A stretch of 64,000 nucleotides of DNA from Spirometra erinaceieuropaei. Its lineage: Eukaryota > Platyhelminthes > Cestoda > Diphyllobothriidea > Diphyllobothriidae. Within the stretch, counting starts at the first letter, position 1. Each line of letters begins with the position of its first letter. The notes under the pieces are model-generated. The model was not told the DNA's origin. It worked only from the letters and a program-made list of their open reading frames with translations, and made no database searches. The stretch is from positions 197,062-261,061 of the forward strand of contig CACRXP010000017.1 in assembly GCA_902702965.1 (NCBI GenBank), read 5' to 3'. The translations under genes and the position numbers were made by a program. This document shows, piece by piece, positions 1 through 10,720 of this stretch.

Positions 1-51
1 TACGGCATCCTATAAATACTGCAGCCACATGTGCATGAACCACCCTTATCT

Positions 52-108
52 GCTTATGTCTCTGATGATGGATTCGAGCAGGAATCCGAAACGTCAGGCT
101 AATAAAGC
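52..108 (+). ncRNA. hammerhead ribozyme motif (PLE type)
   Basis: All parts of a hammerhead core are present in order. CTGATGA is at 62-68. Stem II is GGATTC (70-75) pairing with GAATCC (82-87) around a 6-nt loop, and GAAA is at 88-91. A two-nucleotide loop follows, then U94 and C95, the expected cleavage position. Stem I pairs 58-61 with 96-99 (one G-U) and, beyond an internal loop, GCTT 52-55 with AAGC 105-108. A one-base-pair stem III is typical of hammerheads reported in Penelope-like elements. An unpaired base sits between CTGATGA and stem II. No PLE coding sequence adjoins it here, so this is probably a terminal fragment. Activity is not shown. Confidence 0.75.
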
Positions 109-124
109 TCTTGTCCCGGCGATC

Positions 125-2665
125 GTGTCTTCTTCTTCAATTCGCTTGAACTGACAGCAGAAAAACTACTTTTCCAGAATGTAACTCTCGGAACACCTGT
201 TAGGGAAGGGCAACTTTCAAATTGCCTCGACCTGGTGCTCACTCGAGATGAGGAGAGTGTGGTGGATATACAAGATCTCCCGCCAATTGGTGCTAGTGAT
301 CATATTGTGATGCTCTTCGAGTATTCCATGTTCTAGCAGCCTAACTCACCTGCACAATTACAAAGAACTATCTGGAAAGGAGATTTATCTAGCATGCGAA
401 CGCAAGTCTCAGCAATACCGTGGACCACCACATTGCAGGGAACAGTTAATGACTATTGCAGCACGTTCAGCTCACTGGTCAAAAGTATCGTTAATCTAAA
501 CTGTCCACTCAGACGAAAGAAAACAACCAACCGTCCGCCGTGGATAAACCGGAAACTTCAAACTGCGTTTAAGAGAAGAAATAAAGTGTGGAGACGCTAT
601 CGTGAAACAGACAGTCCTGAAGACCTGAAGAAATCCAAGCGACAGCGGAATGCGTGTAACCGCGAGGCTCATCGACTTCGAAGCAACTATGAGCTGTGCA
701 TATTACAAAATTCCTTGATGCATCCTAACATCCCCTATAATTACATGCGTAATGGACAGAGCAATCGTGAACCGATTCCAGCGCTAAGATCCCAAAACGG
801 AGTAATTGAGACAGATGACCACCTGAAAGCATCAGTCTTCTCCAATTTCTTTTAGTCGGTATTCACTTATGACACAAACCCTCCTGCCATGCCTTACGTA
901 GACCAACGACCAAATCCTTCCTGTCCTGCATTGGAAGACAATCCTTTCTTCTCACCCACGTTGATAAGGACCGAACTAAAAACCTGCCAAATCACCTGGT
1001 CCAGATGGAATTCATCCGCTTGTCCTCCGAGAATTAGCTGATGTACTCTGTGAGCCGGTGTCCATGATATTTCGGAAGTCCATGGACGAAGGCAAACTGC
1101 CGGAGGAGTGGAAAAAGGCCCATATTTCTCCAATCTATAAAGGAGGATCCAGGCTGGAACCCGAAAACTACCGTCCTATTAGTTTAACCTGCATTCTATG
1201 CAAGGTAATGGAATGACTTATTAAAGGGCATTTAATGCCGTATCTCGAGCAGAGGGACCTGTTATGTGCTACTCAGCACGGATTTCCTCTTGGTCACTCC
1301 TGTCTTACAAGCAGTCTTTACTCTCAGGAAAAGTGGACAAGTGCTATAGACCAAGGCCGTCCAGTGGACATCATCTTCTTTGACTTTAAGAAGGCGTTTG
1401 ATAGCGTTCCTCATGGACGAATCCTACAGAATATTTGGGAGGGTGGAATACGGGGCAACATTTTTAATTGGATTAAACGTTTCCTGTCATGCAGGCTCCA
1501 AAACGTCATCGTTGGTACCACTGTATCCGAATGGGGGACAGTAAAATCGGCGTTCCACAGGACTCAGTCTTGGGTCCTCTCCTCTTCCTCATCTATATTA
1601 TTGACTATCCTGCAGACCCTGAATGTGATGGCATCACGTTTGCAATTGATATGAAGATCTGGAAAACAATCAGCTGCGTTGATGACGCGCAGAAGCTACA
1701 GGAAGTTCTTAGTAGGTTGGCTGTATGGTACAGCAATTGGCTTCTAGTGTTTAATGTATCCACGTGTGTAGTTTTGCGCCTAGAATCTGGTCAGAGGCGA
1801 TTCCCAAAACAACAGTACCCCATAAATGGTGTTTCACTAAAAGAAGTGGACACGTACAAAGACCTATAGGTCTCTGGACATGTTCAAACTCGATGCCCTC
1901 TCAGCACTGCCAAAAAGTCATCCAAAAGGCAACCAGCATCATGCACTGGATTAGGCGTGCCTTCAAAATCTTTCCTCCAGAACTCTTCTCACCGATATTC
2001 GGCACGTTCGTCAGTCCGCACTTGGAATACGGAATGCCACCATGGATGCCCTGGATGAAAAAAAACAAGAATGTCATAGAGCAGGTGCAACGACGGGCCA
2101 CTAAACTGGTGGACGGTCTCAGGACTCTGTCCTACCTAGAAAGACTGATCCAGTTAAATTTGTTCCTCCTATCCTATGGACGAATGAGGTGTGACCTGTT
2201 ATGCACATTCCGCATTATCCACGGGCATGAATGTTCGCTCAAAACTGACGACGTCTTTGAATTCACGACCACGAGTCACCTGCGCGGTCACCCGTACAAA
2301 GTCAAACGGGAGCTTACACGCCTAGACAATCGGAGGTTTTCCTTCAGCCAGCGTGTTATTCGACCGTGGGACTCACCATCAAGTGAAATAGTGATATCTA
2401 ATACAATAGCTGTATTCAAAAGGCAGCTGAATCGTTTGATCTTTGATAAACGACGACTCCCACAGCAGGACTATCTGCGGCCAGCCATAAATTGCATTTC
2501 TTGATTTCATCCCTACTTAACACATCCCTGACTTTTAATGAACTTTCCCCTCTCAAATTATGCAAATGACTGCACTTTATGCACTGAGAAGACCGCCTGC
2601 CGCACCCTTCGTAGTCCCGCATCGTGAAAACGCTTTCCGCGAACAAATATGTTACTGGCAAAATT
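125..2665 (+). mobile_element. CR1-like non-LTR retrotransposon, copy 1, 5'-truncated and decayed
   Basis: The element runs from the end of an AP-endonuclease domain (about 165-335, with the SDH motif of the active site) through a reverse transcriptase to a C-terminal domain and a 3' UTR ending near AATATGTTACTG. RT landmarks in order are KSPGPDGIHPLVLR (about 985-1027), ENYRPISLTCIL (about 1164-1200), DFKKAFDSVPHGR (about 1381-1420), VPQDSVLGPLLFLIYI (about 1551-1600) and NGVSLKEVDTYKDLG (about 1825-1870). Stops and frameshifts break the frame at about 335, 855, 1216, 1600 and 1869, so it cannot make a full protein. The catalytic FADD box reads FAID at 1639-1650, losing one catalytic Asp. 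A copy with the same layout lies at 13.86-15.6 kb in the same orientation. CR1/Jockey-superfamily assignment is by motif recall only. Confidence 0.85.
394..855 (+). pseudogene. LINE linker between endonuclease and reverse transcriptase (copy 1)
   Basis: Open stretch of 153 codons, rich in Arg and Lys, containing WINRKLQTAFKRRNKVWRRY. This is the basic connector usually found between the AP endonuclease and the RT of CR1/Jockey-type LINEs. It ends at a TAG (853-855) after SVFSNFF; the RT continues in another frame from about 985. It is a fragment of the decayed LINE copy 1, not an independent gene. Confidence 0.7.
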
Positions 2666-3579
2666 TAGTAAGATGAATATTTAACATTTATATTTTACAA
2701 GGGCATTGCCTATTACCCTACAATACACCAATAATTTACAGAACTACGAATGAAGGTCATGCTGAAATGTCCTCGAGGTTCACAAATCCAAATTAATTCC
2801 AATCCAACCATAAACACAGTCAACTTTCATTAATCAGGAAAATGGATCGTAAGAGATTAGCTAATTCTGCTGCATGTATACTGAACTCTCATTTGCATAT
2901 TCATAAATGAGTCCATGCTGTATTTAACTCAAACCAATGTGATTTCACAAAACGAGGACCGTTATGTTTGACTTGTCACTAACCTCGTTTCCATCATTCT
3001 GTCCTTACTCGTAATGTCATATTTGCAATGTTGCCAATGCTTCTTTTTCCAATATTTAATGATTAGGGAATTGAACTCAGTGTTTCTCAAAATTTCGCCT
3101 AAGTGGCATTCAGGTGCACGAGGAAATAGCGAGCTGTCCAGATTTTGACAGCATGAAGAACGACGGCAAATCAGATAGTTGATGGTATTATTAAGTTATT
3201 ATTTAGGTGGTATTCCAAAGTGGACATAAATATAATCGCCGTTATATAAAATCGCAGACGCACATTTATATAGGTGCTTTCGTAAGCACTTATGTATTTT
3301 GTTGCGAAAATTTAGGCCTTCGTTATTTATTTATAAACGCTGCAATTCAATAGGCAACGTTTAAAATGCTTCGTTTTGTGCAAAGTTTTTGATTTCTGTC
3401 AATATATACAATGATATTTATTAACGTTTCACCTACGAACACAGCATAACAATAAACCGCGTGTTACTAGATGGATATATTCATTTTATAACGTCACTTG
3501 CGAAATAAGTTACAATATACAATGCAGAATATATTTTCTACGACGTCATGTTTGATGTGTTAACTAAGCAGCGCATTGA
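2666..3579. other. AT-rich spacer, no gene recognised
   Basis: Non-coding interval between LINE copy 1 and the 3' end of the minus-strand secreted-protein gene. The first ~50 bases (AAGGGCATTGCCTATTACCC region, 2699-2720) resemble sequence just after LINE copy 2 (15,653-15,680), so the LINE's duplicated segment may extend slightly further. No long open frame, RNA gene or clear repeat was seen in the rest. Confidence 0.5.
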
Positions 3580-5227
3580 TCAAATGAGACAAGAAGAGGC
3601 CAGTGCAATGGCAGACGCATCCGTCGCAAGCTGGTCCAGTGAGCGTAGCGCATCCTGCCTCCATGGAGTTAGTCCCTTCCAACCTTGTCTGTGGACATTA
3701 GGAACAATGTCATTGAAGACAAGTAGTTCGCGTTCTGCCAGTGCGCTGGATGCAAGCAGGCAGTCTGCAATTGCGTTCACATTTTCCACGCCAAAGTTTA
3801 ATTTGTCAATACTTGCAGGCAGAAAGACCTCTATGACGGGATTCATTATACAGTTAAAAAAACGCAGACAGAACGATGATAATCGAGCACATTATGATTG
3901 ACACACCGTAGAAACAGGTGCCTTACCACTGAGTTCGTAAATCACAATTCTAAAGACACTGGTATGATTATGACAGAAACTAAACTGAAAACTGTATTAG
4001 CGTATTACAATGTCTTATGCCGGATTTCATAATTGGCACTTACTATGCCTTGCAGACAGCCTGGGCATTTATGTCCCGTCAATATTTGTTTCAGTACATT
4101 AGGTGCAACTACTGGTGACCACATCTAACACAGCAATATCAGTTGACAGATTAAAAAACGCTGGGGAACTCGTCTACAAACTGTTTTTATTTATCTGATT
4201 GGAGAAAATAACGGTTAGTGGAAATTCCAGAAAGAAAATGAGTAAGTATGAAATTTTATTTAGTAGACCCACGGAAGTACTCGGCTGGTGTTATTGGGCC
4301 AACTTTTAATGATAAGTTATAAACTGTGATTTTCTACCTAATTACTGTAGGCTAAATCTGCATCGGTAGTTGCGAATATATGGTCGCAAAAAAGGCAAGC
4401 AATTTTATTTACTGTGTAATATAGATGAATGTGCATCAGAGGAAATGTTGCATTGCATTGGAATATGAAAGCGTGTGCCTCAACCGCTTGGGACAAAATA
4501 AAGCAATAATGTATTATTGGTTCAGACAAAACGCGAACGATTAATTTCGTGCTGCTATCTCCGCCGTGCATTTTCTGGGCCCTGAACACAGTATTGCGGC
4601 GGAGTTGATCCAGCAAGATGTCGGCAAGACGCAAATCCTCCCCAATACGCGGACAGGACGGTACTGCTAAAAAATTCAACAAATGTACGCTCTTCATTAG
4701 TAGCAAGTCACGGACCTTTTGCAGAAATGCTTGGCCGTGTGAAGGCAAGTAAAACGAATAATATGCATTTTATCGTTCAGCTTTGCGACCAGGTTTACAG
4801 GTCAGAGATTTTTCCGAAATTAAAATGTCATAATGAAATACACATAACATCTACATCTAGTTATAAGCAGTTGTTAAGTATAGGTTGAACTGCATAAATC
4901 ACACCAAGGAGCAAATTGCTATGCCGCGGGTAGCACGCCAAAAATTAAAATGGCTATAGCGATGTCCTCGATACCACACGATATATTTGCTTACGCGAGC
5001 ATGATTTAGAATTTGTTAATAAAATCCATACATTCAATTTGACTTATGTTTTGCCACCAATTTACATAAATCAGTAGATCTGACAGCCTATTCAAAAATG
5101 CTTGCAGCAAACCCAGGTGATAACTAAAAGAATGGAACCTACGAATATCAGTATTGTACTTGCAGGCTGTAAGTAGACGCATGTACATTATGGGCAGAAA
5201 TAGTTTGAACGCTCCCAGAGAAAACAT
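3580..5227 (-). CDS. four-exon gene for a small predicted secreted glycoprotein (family 1, copy A)
   Basis: Function unknown; no family recognised. Proposed exons are 5227-5143 (85 nt), 4666-4413 (254 nt), 4124-4044 (81 nt) and 3828-3580 (249 nt with TGA), giving 222 residues with matching phases (1, 0, 0). Junctions read C|GTAGGT, TTTTTTAG|CAG, ACA|GTAAAT, GTTAG|ATG, ATA|GTAAGT and AGAG|GTC. The start is the Met conserved in all three exon-1 copies; upstream the copies differ by non-triplet indels, as expected for UTR. Residues 1-21 form a hydrophobic signal peptide ending LLTAC. Exon 2 holds a CPR motif, LRLADIL, EPIIHYC and a CNAT glycosylation sequon. Exon 3 has KCPGC. Exon 4 has VENVNAIADCLLASSALA and ends SSCLI. 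No transmembrane helix is seen after the signal peptide. A damaged inverted paralogue lies at 15.95-17.55 kb. Expression is unproven. Confidence 0.6.
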
Positions 5228-5499
5228 TCTGCAGTCTAATGCGCGAACTGCTTTGGGAGATGTGAAAATAGTCTTATATGACAGGGTTATCGACCAACAC
5301 AAATGAGGCATATTTATCATTTTAGGACAGTTGCTGATTGGCAGATCGCAGTTTGTATGTGCATAACGTGAATCCGGGGTGCTTTATGTGACTTTTTGAG
5401 GCAGTCAAAGTGCTTAGTTTATCTGCCGCATTCAGAATTATTGAAACCAGTTAACGCTATGCAGGCCATCGTCTGGCATTCTCATGAAAACATGGCAAA

Positions 5500-6066
5500 T
5501 TCTCCCCGATACGAGGACAGGGTGGTACTGCTGAAAATTTAACACATGTGCGCTGTTAATAAAAAGCAAGTCACTGACCGTATTATAAATCCAAGACAGT
5601 TTGAAGGGAATTAAAACGAATAGTATACATTCCATCGCTCAGCCTTGCGGTTTCGCCCGCTTCTCAGACATTCTACGGAAACTAATGATAAAATGCTAAT
5701 AATTTGTACATTCATTTATAAGCAATGGTAAATTCATGGTTAAACTGCATATATCATTCCGGGGAGCATATTGCATGCCAAAAATGAAACGGACATACTG
5801 ATGTCCTCGATAATACATGGAATTTTTGCTAAAGCGTCCGTGATTTAGGATTTGTTAATAAAATGCATACACTCATTTTGTATTACGGTTTGCAACCACT
5901 TTAACTATATCAGTAGATCTGACAGCCTATTCAAAAATGCATAAAGTAAATCCAGCTGGTAAATGTAGGAAAGAAACCTACAGATATCTCCTTTGTTACT
6001 GCAGGCTGTAAGTAGACGCGCATACATTATGGGCAGGAATAGTTTGAAAGCTCCCAGAGAAAGCAT
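5500..6066 (-). pseudogene. partial tandem duplicate of the secreted-protein gene (family 1, copy B)
   Basis: A second exon 1 lies at 6066-5982, again exactly 85 nt and ending T|GTAGGT. It encodes a signal peptide starting MLSLGAFKLF and reaching LLTAC. After an intron comes the start of an exon 2, with an acceptor TTTTCAG near 5550 and a CPRIGEN stretch matching copy A, but the match stops after about a dozen codons near 5500. The exon-2 body and later exons are absent before copy A begins. The intron and upstream DNA also align between 4.6-5.3 kb and 5.5-6.2 kb, so this is a tandem duplication that removed the 3' half. Copy B could supply an alternative first exon spliced to copy A's exon 2, because the phases match. 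Confidence 0.5.
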
Positions 6067-6179
6067 TAGCCAGTCTAATGTGGCAACTGCTTTGAGAGAT
6101 GTGAGTGCGGCCTTATATGACAGGGAACATGAACAACGCAAAAAAGACAATGATATCCTATTTAGGACAGCCACTGAGT

Positions 6180-7040
6180 GACGGATCCACAGTTGGCTGA
6201 AAATAACGTGAATTGAGAGTGCTTTTTATGACTTTTTGCTTTAAGCGAGGTGCTTACTTCATCGGTCTCGTTCAGGAATACTGAAACCAGTTAACGGTGT
6301 GCAGGTCATAGTTTGGCATTTTCATGAACACATGGAAAATGCATGCTTTCCAGTATGCGTACCATAACCGACTTTGTATCAGTGCGTAAATAAAACTTGG
6401 CTGCTTAAGAGGTTAGAGTTGACATAGGGTGCGGGGCGGTGATCACATTTAATACAATGTCTCAAAAACCGTACGACTATCATACATCTGTACATTAGAA
6501 CGCTTTACTCTACCCAGAAAATCTCATATGCTCATTGGTTCACTTTACTAGAGAGTTCAAACAAGCATTAAATAGCCCACTTACTCGAAATTGATCATAA
6601 ACCCATCCTCATTCGATAGCCAGGAACTGAGGCTTCCTGACAGCAACACTCTTATGCAGTGTAGAATAGTGCTAGTTTAAGGTGGATCTTTTAAATAACT
6701 TCTGTATTTAAATTCCATTTTGAGGTGTAGGTTTGGCATATTCCACTCAGGCTTATGGCATGTAATCAACATACGAATAGTTGACAAAGCCTTACATGGG
6801 TTCATTGTTGCGAGTGAGACTTGCACTCAGGTAAAATATTTAGAAGTGGAGGAAACATGACCTTCGCTTGCTTGCTATTTCGAATTTATGCTTGGACCTA
6901 TCACCAGAAGCGTCATCATACACGGGTAATTCATACACCAGTGGAAATGCTTTTGCTTCGATCACCAACACCAGTGTCGGCCACCAAGCTCTTAACGCAC
7001 AAACAACAATTGTATCCGACGTCGTTGTATTCGTTACTTC
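6180..7040. other. non-coding interval upstream of the family 1 gene
   Basis: This is the region 5' of the minus-strand secreted-protein cluster and should hold its promoter if the gene is live. No firm TATA or initiator arrangement stood out. Two overlapping open stretches at 6.82-7.12 kb are not recognisable. Confidence 0.35.
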
Positions 7041-7690
7041 TCATAGGTATACGGCAGATGTGCTAACTCATGAAATGTCAACCAAAATTTCGAAATGCGT
7101 TCTCGTTTCGAAAAGATAAATTAAGTAGAGGTGTAAAACTACTCATGATGCAGCATAAATCTATAATGATCCAGTTACCTCAGGGTGTCGGCTTTCGAAA
7201 TAACTTATTTTTGGCTGCATGCAAGATCTATGCTTTGAAAAAATGAGTACATAGAAGCATGCAATTTTCTCATTGATTTTCGATGCCCTCGAAAATTCAT
7301 TTATATTTCATAGAAAGCATGCATACAAATATTCATTCTTTTACTTATTCGGTAGAAAATCACGTCTTCTTCCAATTTTATACTTAAAAGAAGATTATAA
7401 GTCGGTTTTAAAAAAGTATCTTATTGTGAGATTTTTTAATACCGTTAAATGGCCGTTCATGAAACGTCATGTATCTGCATTTACGAATGTGGCTGGTAAA
7501 GTTAACAATATTACATGCATTTATCTATGGTGTTAAGAGGAGACCATATGAGGTTCATAAAATTAAGCAGTGGATTTGAGCAATATTGTTAACTTTACAA
7601 GCCACATTCGTAAATGCGGAAACAACAATTGTATCTGACTTCGTTCTATTCGTTACCTCTCATAGGTATACGGTAGCAAAGCGACTGCAA
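7003..7690 (+). repeat. foldback (MITE-like) element, partial copy 1
   Basis: The left terminus near 7055 (CAGATGTGCTAACTCATG, then AATGTCAACCAAAATTTC) matches the left terminus of the full copy at 50,566. The centre is an inverted repeat: about 7477-7513 pairs with 7581-7618 (GTTAACTTTAC around an AATATT). Sequence 7003-7054 (containing ACAACAATTGTATC and ending CATAGGTATACGG) is repeated directly at 7620-7673, so the copy is bracketed by a ~55-bp imperfect direct repeat. No transposase is present. Confidence 0.6.
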
Positions 7691-8815
7691 TTTCTAATCG
7701 CTGCATCATCTTGCGTATGAACTTACCGAAGCTGATGCTGCCTACGAGGATGAGCTCGAGTGTGAATCCGAAATATTAAGGGAAAAAAGATCATGATTTG
7801 GCGGCCGCGTCTACCTCATAAAACGCCAGTTTATTTGTCTAAGTTAAGTAATTAATAGAAATGATAAAATAAAATACAAGGACATCTTGCATATGCCTTG
7901 TTTTCCTATATTCGTGAATTAAAAGTCGCTTATTGTTAGAACAAATTAGGCGGTTCAAACCCGTATCTCACTCTCTTCACTAGGCGATCATTCATACGGT
8001 GTGGATGATAACCAACTAATTCAGATTTCAGTAATCGATAATATTGCTCATGTCACAGACAACGGGAATCTGTGACTGCGAACATAAAGGTGGTGCGTTA
8101 ATCCTTGACTGACAGTAGAAACAGAACCTGCCGTGCAGGAGGAAAAGAGAAGGCGAAATAATCTACTGATTTCGAATCCCTAATTCAAATTTGCTCTCGT
8201 AGCCTGCACGCGGACCAAGTAAAGCCTTTGATTTGGAGTGTGTTTGTGAACAACCCCGTCTAGGTGAGTGTGAAAACAGTTTATGTGTACGCCGGCTAAT
8301 TGTGTATGAATGTACGCACGCGACCTCTGGACGGGTCTACGTACATAGGCGTATGTAGACGGCGTAGACAGTAGACGCTTTAGTAGACATAACTGTCGGT
8401 GAATTTTGTTGTTACATGAGCACAGCTGACTGATCGACCCGCCTGACCTGATCTGACCAGGCAAAAATAGCAGCGACAACAAATGATAGTGATCCTGTTA
8501 CGGTTGCTACAGCCTCGCTTCATACGCAGAACTGAGTTCTGAATTTAGAATCTAGACATGACCAAAGGCAGTGAGTAGGAGTCTGAGCATAAGGCTCCAG
8601 AGACTGAACATACTGTTAAGTAAAGTGCCCTTCTAAGTGGCATCCCATATGAGAAAACCATTTTCACCATGACAGCCAAAAAGGAAAAGACGTTTCCAGA
8701 TCAAGTTCGATACCAAGCAAAAAATTCAGTTTTTCATGATTGACGGACCGTGTCGAGCCAGGTTTGAGTTGATCCCCTCTTCGACACCCCAATGGCTTAA
8801 CGGTACCGGATAGAG
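7690..8815. other. intergenic, no gene recognised
   Basis: No recognisable coding region. The segment 8600-8815, just beyond the end of the minus-strand RTE-like LINE, is likely its 3' UTR. The rest shows no repeat shared with other parts of the window. Confidence 0.35.
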
Positions 8816-10290
8816 GGCGGTAACACTGCGTTCCTAATGTTGACGACGAAGAACGTGCACAGACAACCTCAGCTGTCTTTCTGTGATTGTATGGGTTATT
8901 CTTGCAATATTGTCACAGCGAGCGCGGACTCTCTCATTTGAGACGAAGTCGGTGTACTCCACTCTAAGGATCGTCATCAAGCAGTGGTGGTCAAATACCT
9001 CCAGTTTTTGCTTGTCCCCAACGCGCACTGCCCAGCATTCACAAGCATAAAGAAGGACAGACCGGACAGACGCACGGTTCACGCGAATCTTAATGGCGGT
9101 AAAGAGGTCACGTTGGATCAAAAAGCATTTTCTTGGGTTTTGGGAAACCCTTTGGACAGCGTCCATTCGGGAGAGGCTGTCATCCTTACTCTGGCCATTC
9201 GGAAGCAGGCTTGATCAGTGATATTTAAAACTGTCTACTTATTCAATTTTACAGAGACCAATCCCGAGAGGTGCCTTCTCCTGTTTAGGGATGCAGCCTG
9301 AAGGCGCTTTAACCTTTGCAGCGTTTATGTATAAACTGACCGATTAAGCGATCTCGTTTACCCGTGACACCATAGACTGCAGATCACCAAAACTTGAAGA
9401 AAGTAAGGCTATATCATCAGCAGTCGGTGTGCGGGTGCAAATCCAACACCGTCGCCTTCGTGTACAGCCCTCGCGAGAATACAATAAATCATGTTGTTGA
9501 AAAGAATTGGTGACAAGGTAAATCCCTGCTGAGCGGCGAAACGAATACCAAACGATTGGGAACTATTTTTGCAAACCAGAACTCACGGGATGGTGGAGAG
9601 ATAATAGGCATTGATCATGGCGACGACTTTTGGCGGTTCACCATCTAGCGCCATTATCCGCCATAGGGACTCATAATGGACGATATCGAACGTGGCGGAA
9701 AAGTCAACAGAAGAGACAGCCATCGTTTTCTGGTAGTTATGAAGAAATTCGAGAATGCGACTTAATGTGATTAGCTAGTCAATATAGTTAAGTACAGCAC
9801 GAAATCCGGCTTTGTAGGGCCTCGTCCGGGAGACACGCGCAGCCTGGAATCGCTTGAGAAGGACAGTAGCGAAGATCTTTGCAGCAACTTCGAGGATACA
9901 TATGCCGCAGTAGTTCCTGCATCTTGCATTATCGCCCTTATTGAGGATAGGTACAAAGATGCATAAACGTCAGACATCAGGAGCGACATCATTCGTCTAC
10001 GCTTGTTCAAACACATCATGGAGCCAGGACTCCAGATTGTCGATACAAGACTTGTAGATGTCAGCGGGTAGACCATCCTCTCCGGGTGCCTTGATATTGC
10101 GGAGCTTTTGTACGGCATCGGCGATCTCTTCTTCAGAAGGTGTATCGCTTTGCACTGCATAGGCTGGAGGAAAGAATCTCCGTTGCAAAGGAAGGGCGAG
10201 GTGAGTTGGGTATTGCAGTTGAGATGGTGCTCGAAGGGCCCACGCCAGTGCCCGAATTTGGTCTACTTGACGGCAACAAAGCGGCAATTT
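8815..10290 (-). mobile_element. RTE-like non-LTR retrotransposon, decayed
   Basis: Minus-strand reading recovers, 5' to 3', EIADAVQKLRNIKAPGEDG (about 10,140-10,080), a segment with VAAKIFATVLLKRFQAARVS (about 9900-9830), SSVDFSATFDIVHYESLWRI (about 9720-9660), LSPILFNNMIY (about 9515-9485) and a C-terminal part with SVRSVLLYACECWAVRV and FDHHCLMTILRVEYTDFVSN (9080-8930). The order matches a flatworm RTE-like reverse transcriptase plus C-terminal domain. Stop codons and frameshifts interrupt it at least six times, and no endonuclease was found, so it is 5'-truncated and dead. The region that should carry the catalytic YADD box, about 9430-9400, is scrambled. Confidence 0.8.
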
Positions 10291-10508
10291 GCGTCGCGAA
10301 CTGAGTCACTCATTGTTGGGTGCCTACCGCTAACCCAGCAGATACGTTTTGAGTGTTACCAACGTTCGAGGCCTGTCCCATGGAGGTCGCCATTTCAGCC
10401 TGTCAGACTTCGGCCTGGTAGGTGTTTGCCTGTTTGTAACCCCTATCGCCCATGCGAAGTTTGGTTGCTTCGGGAAGCTAAACATATGTGTGCGCCATTT
10501 CTAAGTGA

Positions 10509-10529
10509 ATATATATATATATATATATA
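10509..10529. repeat. (TA)n microsatellite
   Basis: A short run of about ten TA units. It sits at the edge of a SINE-like segment, as the longer (TA)n at 21.53 kb does. Confidence 0.9.
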
Positions 10530-10720
10530 ATAACATTATCGACACGGACGACCGAAACTGAAATGGTCATTTCTGGCTTATTCGCCGTCGTCAGGCATTC
10601 TCATCTAATTTCGATGTGTGAAAAGCATGTGGCTCGATCACTTTGAGTGCTGTTCTTTCATTGTATATACCCGGTGGCAACCGACAAGACAACGAGGTCC
10701 TGGCTCACTGATTACAGGCA
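10530..10720 (-). repeat. SINE-like fragment related to the 21.6-kb and 38.9-kb copies
   Basis: Shares the block AAATGGTCATTTCTGGCTTATT, spelled here in part at 10,560-10,582, followed by the GCCGTCGTCAG run, with the repeats at 21,650 and 39,000. Reading the minus strand, a CTTGTCGGTTGCC segment at about 10,690-10,675 matches the tail of the 21.6-kb copy. The tRNA-like head is poorly kept. Confidence 0.5.

Noticed and set aside
3548..3901. Plus-strand 117-codon frame as a gene
   Set aside because: It is antisense to exon 4 of the family 1 gene, whose minus-strand frame is the one conserved with the paralogue at 17.3-17.5 kb.
5006..5320. The longer minus-strand frame starting at ATG 5320 as the true start of the secreted protein
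   Set aside because: Copies A, B and C differ by non-triplet indels upstream of the Met at 5227/6066/15,955, while the frame downstream of it is conserved and starts a signal peptide.
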